Part shown: piece after piece, positions 18,689 to 28,657 of the stretch
Layout of the letters: each line of letters opens with the position of its first letter
How positions within the stretch are numbered: the stretch's first letter is position 1
Assembly (NCBI RefSeq): GCF_013366375.1
Contig: NZ_JABWMJ010000002.1
Coordinates: forward strand, 558,001-622,000
Direction of reading: 5' to 3'
Source of the DNA: Rhizobacter koreensis
Lineage (GTDB): Bacteria > Pseudomonadota > Gammaproteobacteria > Burkholderiales > Burkholderiaceae_C
Length of the DNA stretch: 64,000 bases
Made by a program: the position numbers and the translations under genes
The notes under the pieces: generated by a model
The model's database searches: none
What the model was told of the DNA's origin: nothing
What the model saw: only the letters and a program-made list of their open reading frames with translations

Positions 18689-19378
18689 ATGACGCTGCTG
18701 GACACGCGCTACGTGGCCGAGACGCCCGAAGGCATCGGCCTTTCGCTGCGGCCGGCGGGTGTGATGCCGCGGCTCTACGCGTTCGTGATCGACTTCGGCA
18801 TCCGCCTGGTGCTGTTCGCCCCGCTCGCGCGCCTGCTCGCCACGTTGGGCGAGTTCGGCTGGGGCCTGGCGCTGCTGCTGTACTTCGCGATCGACTGGTT
18901 CTACGCCGTGCTCTTCGAACTGCTGCCGGGGGCGGCGACGCCCGGCAAGCGCGCGGTCGGGCTGCGCGTCGTCATGGACTCGGGCCTGCCGATCACGCCG
19001 GCCGCTTCGCTCACCCGCAACCTGCTGCGCGCGGCCGACTTCCTGCCCTTCTTCTACGCGGCGGGAGCGCTCTCGATGCTGCTGCGCCCGGACTTCAAGC
19101 GGCTCGGCGACCTCGCGGCCGGAACCCTCGTCGTCCACCGCCACGTGGTGAGCCTGCACGGCGCACCGCCCGCGGCGGCGCCGCTCGCGCCGGCGGCCGA
19201 CCTCGCACCGCGCGCACAGGCCGCGATCGTCGCGTGGGCCGGGCGCGTGCCGCGCCTGACGCCGGCGCGTGCGGATGAACTCGCCGAGCTCGCGAGCGCG
19301 GCACTGCCGGCGGGCGCGCGGCGCGATCCCGGCAAGGAGCTGCTCGGCGTCGCCCACTGGCTGATCGGCGAACGCTGA
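18689..19378 (+). CDS. RDD family membrane protein of the MoxR operon
   Basis: 229-aa protein with an RDD domain in the first 150 residues (RPAGVMPRLYAFVIDFGIR for the Arg/Asp signature, then GAATPGKRAVGLRVV). A soluble Ala-rich tail (about 150-229) ends GKELLGVAHWLIGER. The preferred start is ATG at 18689; an in-frame GTG lies 18 bases upstream. SpoIIM begins 13 bases after the stop. RDD plus SpoIIM next to MoxR and DUF58 genes is a recurrent neighbourhood in proteobacteria, implying one membrane-associated complex. Confidence 0.85.
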   Translation: MTLLDTRYVAETPEGIGLSLRPAGVMPRLYAFVIDFGIRLVLFAPLARLLATLGEFGWGLALLLYFAIDWFYAVLFELLPGAATPGKRAVGLRVVMDSGLPITPAASLTRNLLRAADFLPFFYAAGALSMLLRPDFKRLGDLAAGTLVVHRHVVSLHGAPPAAAPLAPAADLAPRAQAAIVAWAGRVPRLTPARADELAELASAALPAGARRDPGKELLGVAHWLIGER

Positions 19379-19391
19379 CGCCTGCCCGCGC

Positions 19392-20408
19392 ATGACGACT
19401 CCGCTCCGCTTCGAGGCCGAGCACGCCGACGCCTGGCGCGAGCTCGAGGACGCCCTCGAGAACCTGGCGCGGTGGCGCCGCCGCGGCACCGGCTGGCAGC
19501 GGCCCGACCCGGCACGGGTCGCGGCGCTCTATCGCGCCGCCTGCGAGCACCTGGCCATCGCACAGGCCCGCGCCTATCCGAGGCATCTGGTCGAACGTCT
19601 CGAGGCGCTCACGCAGCGCGCCCACGAGGCGGTCTACCGGCGCAGCGAACTCGGGCTCGCGCGTCTGGCGCGCCTCTTCGCGATCGAGTTCCCGGCAGCG
19701 CTGCGGCGTCATCCGGTGTGCTTCTGGCTCGCGGCCGCCGGGCTGGCGCTGCCGATGCTGGCCATCGGGGTGGCCTGCTGGCTCGAGCCCACCTTCGTGC
19801 TGACGGTGCACGACGCCGCCGCCGTGCGCGGGCTCGACGCCATGTACGGCGACCGCGACGAGCCGATCGGCCGTAGCGGCGCCGAAGCCGACTGGCTGAT
19901 GTTCGGTCACTACGTCCGCAACAACGTCTCGATCGCCTTCCAGTGCTTCGCCAGCGGCCTGTTCGCGGGCATCGGAAGCCTGTTCTGCCTGCTCTACAAC
20001 GGCATCAGCATCGGCGCCGTGGCGGGTTATCTGACGCAGGCCGGGCACGCCCGCAATTTCTACTCGTTCGTGGTGACGCACGGCGCGTTCGAGCTGACCG
20101 GCATCGTGGTGTCGGGCGCAGCCGGCCTGCTGCTCGGCGGCGCGCTCATCGCGCCGGGCCGACGCGACCGGCTCGACGCGCTGCAGCACGCGGCACGCGA
20201 CGCGGTGCTGCTCGTCGCCGGCGCCTTCGGGATGCTGGTGGTCGCCGCGGCGCTCGAGGCGTTCTGGTCGGCGGCGCGCTGGATCGACGCACCCGTCAAG
20301 CTCGGGGTCGGGGCCGCGTGCTGGATCGGCATCGCCGCGTACCTCGCGCTGCAAGGCAGGCCGCGCCGCGCCAGCGCGGCCGGCGCGAGCGCCGGGGCGT
20401 CGCGATGA
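19392..20408 (+). CDS. SpoIIM-like (stage II sporulation protein M family) membrane protein
   Basis: 338-aa protein with an N-terminal cytosolic helical part (about 1-110) and five or so membrane helices from about residue 113. Family-like segments are RNNVSIAFQCFASGLFAGIGS and HGAFELTGIVVSGAAGL. In Bacillus SpoIIM takes part in engulfment-associated peptidoglycan hydrolysis, but non-sporulating proteobacteria carry homologues linked to MoxR ATPases, where the job is unknown. Its TGA overlaps the next ATG by 4 bases (ATGA). Confidence 0.88.
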   Translation: MTTPLRFEAEHADAWRELEDALENLARWRRRGTGWQRPDPARVAALYRAACEHLAIAQARAYPRHLVERLEALTQRAHEAVYRRSELGLARLARLFAIEFPAALRRHPVCFWLAAAGLALPMLAIGVACWLEPTFVLTVHDAAAVRGLDAMYGDRDEPIGRSGAEADWLMFGHYVRNNVSIAFQCFASGLFAGIGSLFCLLYNGISIGAVAGYLTQAGHARNFYSFVVTHGAFELTGIVVSGAAGLLLGGALIAPGRRDRLDALQHAARDAVLLVAGAFGMLVVAAALEAFWSAARWIDAPVKLGVGAACWIGIAAYLALQGRPRRASAAGASAGASR

Positions 20409-21136
20409 GGGTCGACGCGATCGCGATCGACCTGCGGCCGCGCTCGATGATGGAAGCGAGCGATCTGGGCGTGCGCCTCGTCGGCGCGAACCTTCGATCA
20501 GTCGTGCGCACCGGCGCACCGGTCGCGGCGGTGACGCTGCTGCTCGCCCTCTCGACGATCGAGCTCGCGCCCTGGCTGCCGTCGCTGCTGCTGTTCTGGT
20601 TCAAGCCGTGGCTGGATCGCACGCTGCTGTTCGTGCTGGCGCGTGCGGTGTTCGGTCAGCCGACGACCTTCACCGACCTCTGGAACGCGCGCCGCGAGGT
20701 GTGGTGGTCGCAGCTGTTGCCGACCCTGACGCGACGCCGCTTCTCGCCCTGGCGCTCGTACGTCGCGCCGGTGCACCAGCTCGAGGGGCAGCGCGGCGCC
20801 GAGTCGCGGCGACGCCGCGACCTGATCCTGCACGGCCGGCGCGGCGTTGCGTTCGCCATGCAGTGGGCATTCGGCTGGGTCGAGTTGGCACTGCTACTGG
20901 GGCTCACCGCTTTCGCGTTCTGGTTCGCCCCGCCGGAACGCGGCGGCGCCTGGTTCATGGCGTTGTTCGGCGAGGGTCGCCTCGAGTCGGCGCTGACGTT
21001 CGCCGCCTATGCGCTCGCCGTCTGCATCGCCGAGCCGTTCTTCGTCGGCGCCGGCTTCGCGATGTACCTGAACCGCCGCGTCGAGCTCGAAGCCTGGGAC
21101 ATCGAGCAGGAGTTCCGCCTTGCATTCGCCGCCTAG
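20405..21136 (+). CDS. Membrane protein of unknown function in the MoxR operon
   Basis: 243-aa protein with about four hydrophobic segments (near 35-60, 65-80, 150-175 and 195-220) and a very basic central loop containing WWSQLLPTLTRRRFSPWRSY and RRRRDLILHGRR. No recognised catalytic motif. It resembles the unnamed membrane protein that sits between SpoIIM and DUF4129 genes in related operons. The start overlaps the spoIIM-like stop by 4 bases, and its end overlaps the DUF4129 gene by 17 bases. Confidence 0.78.
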   Translation: MRVDAIAIDLRPRSMMEASDLGVRLVGANLRSVVRTGAPVAAVTLLLALSTIELAPWLPSLLLFWFKPWLDRTLLFVLARAVFGQPTTFTDLWNARREVWWSQLLPTLTRRRFSPWRSYVAPVHQLEGQRGAESRRRRDLILHGRRGVAFAMQWAFGWVELALLLGLTAFAFWFAPPERGGAWFMALFGEGRLESALTFAAYALAVCIAEPFFVGAGFAMYLNRRVELEAWDIEQEFRLAFAA

Positions 21137-21857
21137 AGCACGGCGCGCCGCGCACGCCGCAACCGTCTGCGCGCTGGCCACCGCACTGGCGTGGCCGGCG
21201 TCGCTTCTGCACGCGGGCGAACGCGTGACGGCGGTGCAGGTCGCCGAAGCCGCGTCCGCGCTGCGCGCCGATCCGCTGCTCGGCGGCACCCGCAACGAAC
21301 CGACCTGGCGCCTCAGGAGAGGCGGCAGCGATCCCGGCGCGAACGACGCCGCCTCGACCCTCGGCTGGGTCGCGAAGCTGGCCGGCTGGCTCGCCGAAGG
21401 CGGACGCGCGCTCGCCTGGATCATCGGCGCTGCCCTGGCGGCGATGCTGCTCGTCACCGCACGGCGCTGGATGCAAGTGCGCGGCGCCGCGGCCGGCGAG
21501 CAGGCGCTCGGCATTCCGAGCCACGTGCGTGATCTCGACATTCGCCCGGACAGCCTGCCCGCCGACATCGGCGCCGCCGCACGCCGGCATTGGCAGGCCG
21601 GCGAACGCCGCGCGGCGCTCTCGCTGCTCTACCGTGGCGCGCTGTCGCGGCTGGTGCATCGGCACGGCGTGGCGATCGGCGCGGCCGCCACCGAAGGCGA
21701 ATGCGTGCAGGCCGCACGCGCGACCGTGGCGGGCGACACGGCTGCTTACGTGGCACGCCTGGTGGCTGCGTGGCAATTCGCCGTGTACGGCGGGCACGAA
21801 CCGGGCGACGCCGCCGTGCTGGCGATCTGCGACGAGTTCGAGGCCCGGCTGGGGTGA
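21120..21857 (+). CDS. DUF4129 domain protein
   Basis: 245-aa protein with a signal-like N-terminus (about 1-32), a periplasmic stretch, one membrane helix near residues 95-115 (LAWIIGAALAAMLLVTA), and the cytosolic C-terminal DUF4129 region. That region contains RRAALSLLYRGALSRL and the TEGECVQAAR segment typical of the family. The start is TTG at 21120, inside the preceding gene; no ATG or GTG candidate precedes the signal sequence. Its stop overlaps the next gene's GTG (GTGA). DUF4129 proteins accompany MoxR and DUF58 and sometimes transglutaminase-like proteins. Confidence 0.75.
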   Translation: MHSPPRARRAAHAATVCALATALAWPASLLHAGERVTAVQVAEAASALRADPLLGGTRNEPTWRLRRGGSDPGANDAASTLGWVAKLAGWLAEGGRALAWIIGAALAAMLLVTARRWMQVRGAAAGEQALGIPSHVRDLDIRPDSLPADIGAAARRHWQAGERRAALSLLYRGALSRLVHRHGVAIGAAATEGECVQAARATVAGDTAAYVARLVAAWQFAVYGGHEPGDAAVLAICDEFEARLG

Positions 21858-23253
21858 CGGTGCGGCTCGGCAAGGTCGCCTGGACCCTCGCCGGCGTGGT
21901 CGTGCTGGTGCTCGCCGCCTGGTGGCTCGGCAGCAACCTCGAACGCGTGAACGTCGAGCGCGAGGTGCCGCCGTCCGGCGAGGCGACACGCGACCCGCAC
22001 TACGCCGCGAAGGCGCTGCTGCGCCGTCTGGGAGCCCGTGTGAGCAGTGCCGAGAATCTCGCGCAGCTTCCGCCTTCGCGAGCCACCCTGCTGCTGACCT
22101 CCGTGAGCTGGAACCTCTTTCCGGGACGCGCCGAGCAGCTGCAGCGCTGGGTCGCCGACGGTGGCCACCTCGTGCTGCCGGAAGGCATCGCCATGCAGGA
22201 CTCGGCGCTGCACGCGTGGGTGCCGCTGCGGGAGGTGCGCGACCCGCCGTCGCGCCCGCCCGCTGGCGCGGCCAGCCGAGCGCCGGCCAGTCCGTCGCCT
22301 CGCGGCGCCGCCCCGGGCGCGCCGCCTCTTGATGAGCCCGATGCCGAGACGGACATCGACGGCGAGGACGACGCCGACGCCGAGGACGCGCCCGCGAGAT
22401 CGCGACGCGACACCCGTGGCACGCGCGCGCCGGCCTCCGCGCCTGCCTGGCCGCGGCTGACAGCGCTCGCCAAGCCATGCCGCATGCTCGAGGTCGCGCC
22501 TGCGCTGCCGCCGCGCCTCGACAGCGCGCGTCAGCATCGGCTCTGCGGCTATCCGTCGAGCACGCTGCGCCCGCACGCCGGCGTCGAGGCGAGCTGGCTG
22601 CTGAGCGGCTCGGGCGGACACCGGATCGCGACGGTGCCCGTCGGCGCCGGCCGGATCAGCGTGAGCACGGTGGCGGGTGCGTGGACGAACGGGCTGCTGC
22701 TCGAAGGCGACAACGCGCGCGCGCTCGTGGCGACGCTCGACCTGCGAGGCGGCGACGCGGTCTGGTTCGTCGCCGACGAGAGCCGCACCGCGCTGCTGCG
22801 CGTGCTCTGGAACGCCGCCTGGCCCGCCTTCGTGTTCGCCGCACTCGCGCTCGCCCTCGGCCTCTGGCGCGCGGCGCCGCGCTTCGGTGCGCGAATCGCG
22901 CCGGCGCCGCTGGCGCGCCGCTCGATGGTCGAACAGATCGGCGGCACCGCGAGCTTCATCGCGCAGCACGGCGGCATCGCGCTGCATCGCGCCGCGCTGC
23001 GCGCGCTCGAGAGCACGGCCCGGCAGCGCGTGCCCGGCTACGCCGCGCTGCTGTCGACGAGCGAACGTGCCCATGCGATCGCCGGGGCGGCCCGCATCGA
23101 CGTCGACGCGCTGGCCGAAGCGATGGAGCCGCCCCGCGAACGCACGCCGCGCGGGCTCGCCGGCACGCTCGGAGTGCTCGAGATCGCGCGCCGCGGACTG
23201 TGCGAACGCCGAACTCCCTTGCCCGACCCGTCAAACCCGAGAAGGAACGACCC

Positions 23254-23257
<4 letters not shown>
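21854..23257 (+). CDS. DUF4350 domain membrane protein
   Basis: 467-aa protein. Residues about 5-25 form a membrane helix (WTLAGVVVLVLAAWWLG). The DUF4350 region follows with DPHYAAKALLRRLG and WVADGGHLVLPEG, which resembles a glutamine-amidotransferase-like fold without catalytic residues. A long acidic low-complexity insertion (about 135-200) is followed by FVADESRTALLRVLWNAAWPAFVFAALAL, a second membrane helix, and a basic C-terminal cytosolic domain. The GTG start overlaps the DUF4129 stop, and the TGA overlaps the moxR ATG. Probably a two-helix partner of the MoxR ATPase. Confidence 0.8.
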
Positions 23258-24243
<986 letters not shown>

Positions 24244-24266
24244 GCCGTCCACCCCACAGCCCCGAC

Positions 24267-25625
24267 GTGCGGATCGGCCTCGTTCCATCGCCGGCCGGCG
24301 TGGCCGTCGTCGCCGCGCTTGCCGGCGCGGCGGCGGCGGCGCTGCTGGTCGGGGCCTCGCTGCCGAGCGTCACGGCAGCGAGCGCGTGGCTGGGTGCGGC
24401 CGCGCTCGTCGCGGCGATCGCCGACGTGATCGTCAGCCGGCGCGCCTGGCGCGCTGCGCCGCTGCACTGGACGCGGGCACTGCCGGCGGCCTTCGCGGTG
24501 GGCGTGCGGCGACCGCTCGGCGGGCAGCTCGCGAACCCGGGAACGCGGAACTGGCGCGTTGCCCTGTTCGACGGCGTCGATCCGTCGATCGACGTCGACG
24601 GCTTGCCGTTCGCCGGCAACGTCGCACCGGCGAGCAGCGTCGAGATCGGCTATCACGTGCGCCCGCGGCGGCGCGGGCCGGTCGACTTCGATGCCGCGAC
24701 GCTGCGCGTGCGCAGCCGCCTCGGCGCCTTCGAGCTCGTCGTTCGCATCGGCGAGCGCGAGACGCGCCACGTCTACCCGAACTTCGCCGCGGTCGCGCGC
24801 TATGCCTGGCTCGCCGGCGACCATCGCCTGGCGGAGATCGGCATCAAGAGCGTCGCGCAGCGCGGCGCGGGCACCGATTTCAAGCAGCTCAGCGACTACC
24901 GCGCCGGTGACGCCATCCGCGACATCGACTGGAAGGCGACGCTGCGGCAAGGGCGCCCGATCGTGCGCGAGTACCAGGACGAGCGCGATCAGAGCGTGGT
25001 GTTCCTGCTCGACTGCGGGCGGCGCATGCGCGCCGACGACGGCCTCGCGGCACGCCACGGCAGCCACTTCGATGCAGCGCTCGACGCGCTGATGCTGCTC
25101 GCCTACGTCGCGCTGCGCGACGGCGACGAGGTCGGGGCCCTCACCTTCGGCACCGCGCCCGAGCGGAGCCGCCGCTTCGCGCCGCGCAAGGGCGTGAACT
25201 CGCTCAACGCGCTGATCGGCGCGCTTTACGACATCGAGCCGGAGGCCACGCACTCCGACTACGTCGCTGCCGCGACGGCGCTGCTGCGCTGGCGCAGCAA
25301 GCGCTCGCTGGTCGTGGTGCTGACCAACTTCCGCGACGAGGACGCAAGCGAGCTGGGCCCCGCGCTGGCGCTGCTGCGCACGCGTCACCTGGTGCTGCTC
25401 GCCAGCCTGCGCGAGCGCGCGCTGCGCGACCTCGCCGAGCAGCCCCTGGTCACGCACCGCCACGCCATCGAGGCGGCCGGCGCCCACCTGTTCGCGCAGG
25501 CACGCGACGACGCCTTCGCGCGTCTCGCCGCGCGCGACGCGCTGCTGCTCGACGTCGAGCCTCAGCAGCTGGCGCCGGAGCTGGTCAACCGCTACCGGGC
25601 GGTCAAGCGCGCCGGCCTGCTCTGA
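24267..25625 (+). CDS. DUF58 domain protein (vWA-like), MoxR partner
   Basis: 452-aa protein with two N-terminal membrane helices (about 8-55) and a long soluble part. The DUF58 signature is clear: FKQLSDYRAGDAIRDIDWKA, preceded by VYPNF. The following VVFLLDCGRRM and LVVVLTNFRDED strands fit a von Willebrand A-type fold. The start is GTG at 24267, just after the moxR stop; no closer ATG exists. It is the last gene of the SpoIIM-MoxR-DUF58 operon, ending 12 bases from the convergent peptidase gene. Confidence 0.9.
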   Translation: MRIGLVPSPAGVAVVAALAGAAAAALLVGASLPSVTAASAWLGAAALVAAIADVIVSRRAWRAAPLHWTRALPAAFAVGVRRPLGGQLANPGTRNWRVALFDGVDPSIDVDGLPFAGNVAPASSVEIGYHVRPRRRGPVDFDAATLRVRSRLGAFELVVRIGERETRHVYPNFAAVARYAWLAGDHRLAEIGIKSVAQRGAGTDFKQLSDYRAGDAIRDIDWKATLRQGRPIVREYQDERDQSVVFLLDCGRRMRADDGLAARHGSHFDAALDALMLLAYVALRDGDEVGALTFGTAPERSRRFAPRKGVNSLNALIGALYDIEPEATHSDYVAAATALLRWRSKRSLVVVLTNFRDEDASELGPALALLRTRHLVLLASLRERALRDLAEQPLVTHRHAIEAAGAHLFAQARDDAFARLAARDALLLDVEPQQLAPELVNRYRAVKRAGLL

Positions 25626-25637
25626 GCCGTCGGCCCG

Positions 25638-26897
25638 CTACTTCGCGATCTCCTGCAGCAGCCGCGTCATCAGGTACAGGCGCGGCACGATCGAGTCGAG
25701 CTCGACGTATTCGTCGCGCGCGTGATAGCCGAAGCCGGCAAGGCCGAAGCTCTCGAGGACGACCGCCTTGCCGGGCCGCGCCGCGAACGCGGCGTCGGTC
25801 GCGCCGCCGGTCATCGGCACCAGCGCGAGGTCGCGGTCGAGTTCGCGATAGATCGCCTGCGCGCGCTCGCCGAGCGCGCGGCCGCGCGGGCCGGCCAGGA
25901 ACGCGGGGCGGCCGACGACCAGCGTCGCGGTGGTCTGGGTGTCGGGGATCAGCCGGGTCTCGGCGACTTTCGCGCGCAGCGCGGCGTCGAGCTTCTGCTC
26001 GGCGCCGGGCGTCGTGATGCGGACGTCGCCGATCGCGGTGGCGAGCTCGGGAATCTGGTTGGTCGCCTTGTTCGAGATCACGTTGGTCCAGTTCAGCGTG
26101 ACGCCCGGAATCTCCTTTTGCAGGTCGCGCGTGGCCAGCATCTGGTGCGCGATCTCGAGGATCGCGTTGCGGCCGAGCTCGGGCGCGGCGCCCGCGTGCG
26201 CGGCACGCCCCTTGACCTCGAGCGTCGCCGTTGCGGTCCCGGCGGCGCCGAGCAGCAGCGCCTCGGTCTTGGCGACCTCCTTGGCGGCGGTCGGCTCGCA
26301 CGACAGCACGAAGTCCTGCTCGCCGGCAAGGCTCGCGATCAGCTCGCCCGAGCCGCGCGAGCCGACCTCCTCGTCGGGGTTGAACAGCACCGTGAGGCTC
26401 GCGTAGTCGCGCCAGCCGGCGTCGCGCAGGATCTGTAGCGCGTGCAGGACCACCGCGATGCCGCCCTTGTCGTCGGCGATGCCCGGGCCGTAGAGCTTGT
26501 TGCCGTCGAGCCGGATCGGCTGCTCCTTGAGCACGCCTTCGCGGTAGACCGTGTCCATGTGGCCCTGCAGCATGATCCTGCGGGTGCCGGTGCCGGCCAG
26601 CGTGCCGACCACCGTGTCGGCCTGCGCGCCGACCGGCGACTTGTGACGCCGCGTGGTGAACCCCAGCGCCTTGAGGCGCTGGTCGAGCACGTCGGCGATC
26701 TTGGCGAGGCCGGCGACGTCGCCGCTGCCCGACTCGATCGAGACCAGGCCGCGCAGCGTCTCGACGAGCGCCGGCTGCGCCTGCTGTGCGGCGGCGAGCA
26801 GCTTGGCGTCGGGTGCCGCGAGCGCGCTGCCGCTGGCGAGGAAGGTGCGGATCGCGAACGCGAGCGGGGCGAGTCGGGCGAGGGGGCGGAAGGTCAT
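25638..26897 (-). CDS. M20 family periplasmic metallopeptidase (CPG2-like glutamate carboxypeptidase)
   Basis: 419-aa zinc carboxypeptidase with a Sec signal peptide (about 1-27, ending SALAAPD). Metal and catalytic motifs are GHMDTV, GPGIADDKGG, NPDEEVGS (catalytic Glu next to ligand Glu) and the dimerisation domain KGRAAHAGAAPELG. The closest described family is carboxypeptidase G2, which removes C-terminal glutamate from folates and peptides. Specificity here is inferred. A C-terminal FGYHARDEYVELDSI segment supplies the last ligand His. Divergent from the TIR-CzcE gene across about 140 bases. Confidence 0.88.
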   Translation of the reverse strand: MTFRPLARLAPLAFAIRTFLASGSALAAPDAKLLAAAQQAQPALVETLRGLVSIESGSGDVAGLAKIADVLDQRLKALGFTTRRHKSPVGAQADTVVGTLAGTGTRRIMLQGHMDTVYREGVLKEQPIRLDGNKLYGPGIADDKGGIAVVLHALQILRDAGWRDYASLTVLFNPDEEVGSRGSGELIASLAGEQDFVLSCEPTAAKEVAKTEALLLGAAGTATATLEVKGRAAHAGAAPELGRNAILEIAHQMLATRDLQKEIPGVTLNWTNVISNKATNQIPELATAIGDVRITTPGAEQKLDAALRAKVAETRLIPDTQTTATLVVGRPAFLAGPRGRALGERAQAIYRELDRDLALVPMTGGATDAAFAARPGKAVVLESFGLAGFGYHARDEYVELDSIVPRLYLMTRLLQEIAK

Positions 26898-27037
26898 CGA
26901 AGGCTCCGGTCAGGCGCGCCGGCCAGGACCGCCGCGACGATGCGGGAGCATAGCGGCGCGTGTGCCGCCGCGTGGCCCGGTGATACAACGCGCGATCCAG
27001 GCCCGCCGCGACGCGCGCAGGCGGCACAAGGAGCGGC

Positions 27038-28582
27038 ATGCGGGCGATCTTCATCAGCTACCGGCGCGACGACACCGAGGGTTACGCGGGGCGCCTGTTC
27101 GAGGACCTCGTCGACCGCTTCGGCAAGGAGGCGGTCTTCATGGACGTCGCCGGCATCGAGCCGGGCCGCGACTTCCGCCGCGTGATCGAGCAGCAGGTTG
27201 CGTCGTGCGGCGTGCTGCTCGCTCTGATCGGCAGGAACTGGCTGAACGCCGCCGACCCCGACGGCAAGCGCCGCCTCGACGACCCCTATGACTTCGTGCG
27301 CCTCGAGACCGCGAGCGCGCTGCGCCGCGACATCCCGGTGGTTCCGGTGCTGGTGCAGCAGGCGAGCATGCCGCGCCCCGAGCAGCTGCCCGACGACCTG
27401 AAGGACCTGTCGTTCCGCAACAGCGTCGAGCTGACCCACGCGCGCTGGCGCTCGGACGTGCAGCTACTGATCGACGCGCTGCTGCCGTACGTCGATGCGG
27501 CACCCGCGCCAAGCCCGGCGGCTGTGCACGTCGCGCCGACGAGCGGCGGCGCAGCGCCCGGTTTGGGGCGGCGCGTCCGGATCCTCGCGCCGCTCGTCGT
27601 GCTCGCCGCCGGTGTCGGCTACCTCGCCTGGCAGTGGCTGCAGCCGCGTCCGGCCGACCCGTTCGCGCGCAGCGGCGCCGAGATCGTGGCGACGACGCCG
27701 CGCGACGGCGGCGCGGCGGCGACCCCGGACCTGGCGCCGCCCGCGTCGCCGAGCCCGCCGCCGGCAGCGACGGGGGCCAGCGCGCCGCCGCGCGCGAACC
27801 CTGCGGCGACCCCGGCGGCGCCGAATGCCGTCGCCACCCCGCCGAGCGAAAACCCAGCGCCCGCAGCGCCAGGGCCGAACGCGGCGCAACCAGCGCGCGA
27901 TGGCGCAGCGAGCGCGACCTCGCACGCGCGGCGGTCGTCTGCGGTCGACCAGCCTTCGGCTTCAGCCACCGGTGCGGCGGCGCGTCCCCCTGCGCCGCAC
28001 GCGCGGACCGCGGCAGCGTCCGCTCCGCGCAGCGAAGCGGCGGCGCGGCGTGTCCCGCCGCCTGGCGAGGCGCTGGGCAGGCAACGCGATTCGACCGGAG
28101 GCGCCGCTCGGTTGCCGGAGAGCGGTGCGCCCGCGAACCCGGCGGCGCCCGCATCGAGGCCGATTCGGCGAGCGGCCGCCGAAGCACCGTCAGCCCAGTC
28201 GGTCGCGCCCGGCACCGGGCCGGTCGTCGCCGCGCCGCCAGCCGCGCGAACCGCCGCGCCGCCCGTCGCAGCCTCGCCGCCAGCGCCCGCCACCACCACC
28301 GCCGAAGCCACCCGCCGCGAGCCGGTCAACGAGGTGATGTACGGCAACCCCGGCGCCGCCTCGGCGGTGACCCGGACGATCGCGATTCGCCCCGACACGC
28401 GCTACGTCAACGTCACCGGCGGCGAGACCATCCGCTTCGACGTCGGCGGGCGCAGCTTCGTCTGGAACTTCGGCGGCCGGCGCGACGCCTTCGAACTCGC
28501 CGTGATCGCCCCGCCGGGGCTGCTCGACCACAAGGTCACGGTGTACGTCGCGCCCAATCCGCTCTACCCGCGGCGTTCGTGA
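27038..28582 (+). CDS. TIR domain - membrane helix - Pro/Ala linker - CzcE domain fusion protein
   Basis: 514 aa. Residues 1-150 form a TIR domain: IFISYRRDD at 4-12, VFMDV at 33-37, GRNWL at 65-69, and a candidate catalytic Glu at 90 in DFVRLET. A basic stretch (RRVR) precedes one membrane helix at about 180-200. A Pro/Ala/Arg-rich low-complexity linker of about 230 residues follows. Residues about 432-514 resemble CzcE, the periplasmic copper-binding protein of Cupriavidus: DTRYVNVTGGETIRFDVGG, FVWNFGG and APPGLLDHKVTVYVAPNP. The likely topology is TIR in the cytoplasm and CzcE in the periplasm. The ATG has a good Shine-Dalgarno (AAGGAG). A Fe/Mn transporter lies convergently next door. A metal-responsive TIR sensor is inferred. 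Confidence 0.8.
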   Translation: MRAIFISYRRDDTEGYAGRLFEDLVDRFGKEAVFMDVAGIEPGRDFRRVIEQQVASCGVLLALIGRNWLNAADPDGKRRLDDPYDFVRLETASALRRDIPVVPVLVQQASMPRPEQLPDDLKDLSFRNSVELTHARWRSDVQLLIDALLPYVDAAPAPSPAAVHVAPTSGGAAPGLGRRVRILAPLVVLAAGVGYLAWQWLQPRPADPFARSGAEIVATTPRDGGAAATPDLAPPASPSPPPAATGASAPPRANPAATPAAPNAVATPPSENPAPAAPGPNAAQPARDGAASATSHARRSSAVDQPSASATGAAARPPAPHARTAAASAPRSEAAARRVPPPGEALGRQRDSTGGAARLPESGAPANPAAPASRPIRRAAAEAPSAQSVAPGTGPVVAAPPAARTAAPPVAASPPAPATTTAEATRREPVNEVMYGNPGAASAVTRTIAIRPDTRYVNVTGGETIRFDVGGRSFVWNFGGRRDAFELAVIAPPGLLDHKVTVYVAPNPLYPRRS

Positions 28583-28657
28583 GCGGCGCGCGGGCACCGT
28601 CCCGTGAAGGGCGCGCCGTCAGGGAGCGGCCGAGCGCGCGCCGCGCCGCGCGGCGCG

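Noticed and set aside
19392..20408. SpoIIM as evidence of a sporulating organism
   Set aside because: SpoIIM-family proteins occur widely in non-sporulating proteobacteria beside MoxR, and no other sporulation gene is present.
27038..28582. TIR gene as part of an anti-phage defence island (Thoeris-like or CBASS)
   Set aside because: No ThsA, cyclase, nuclease or other defence gene is adjacent. The C-terminal CzcE domain and neighbouring metal transporter suggest another role.
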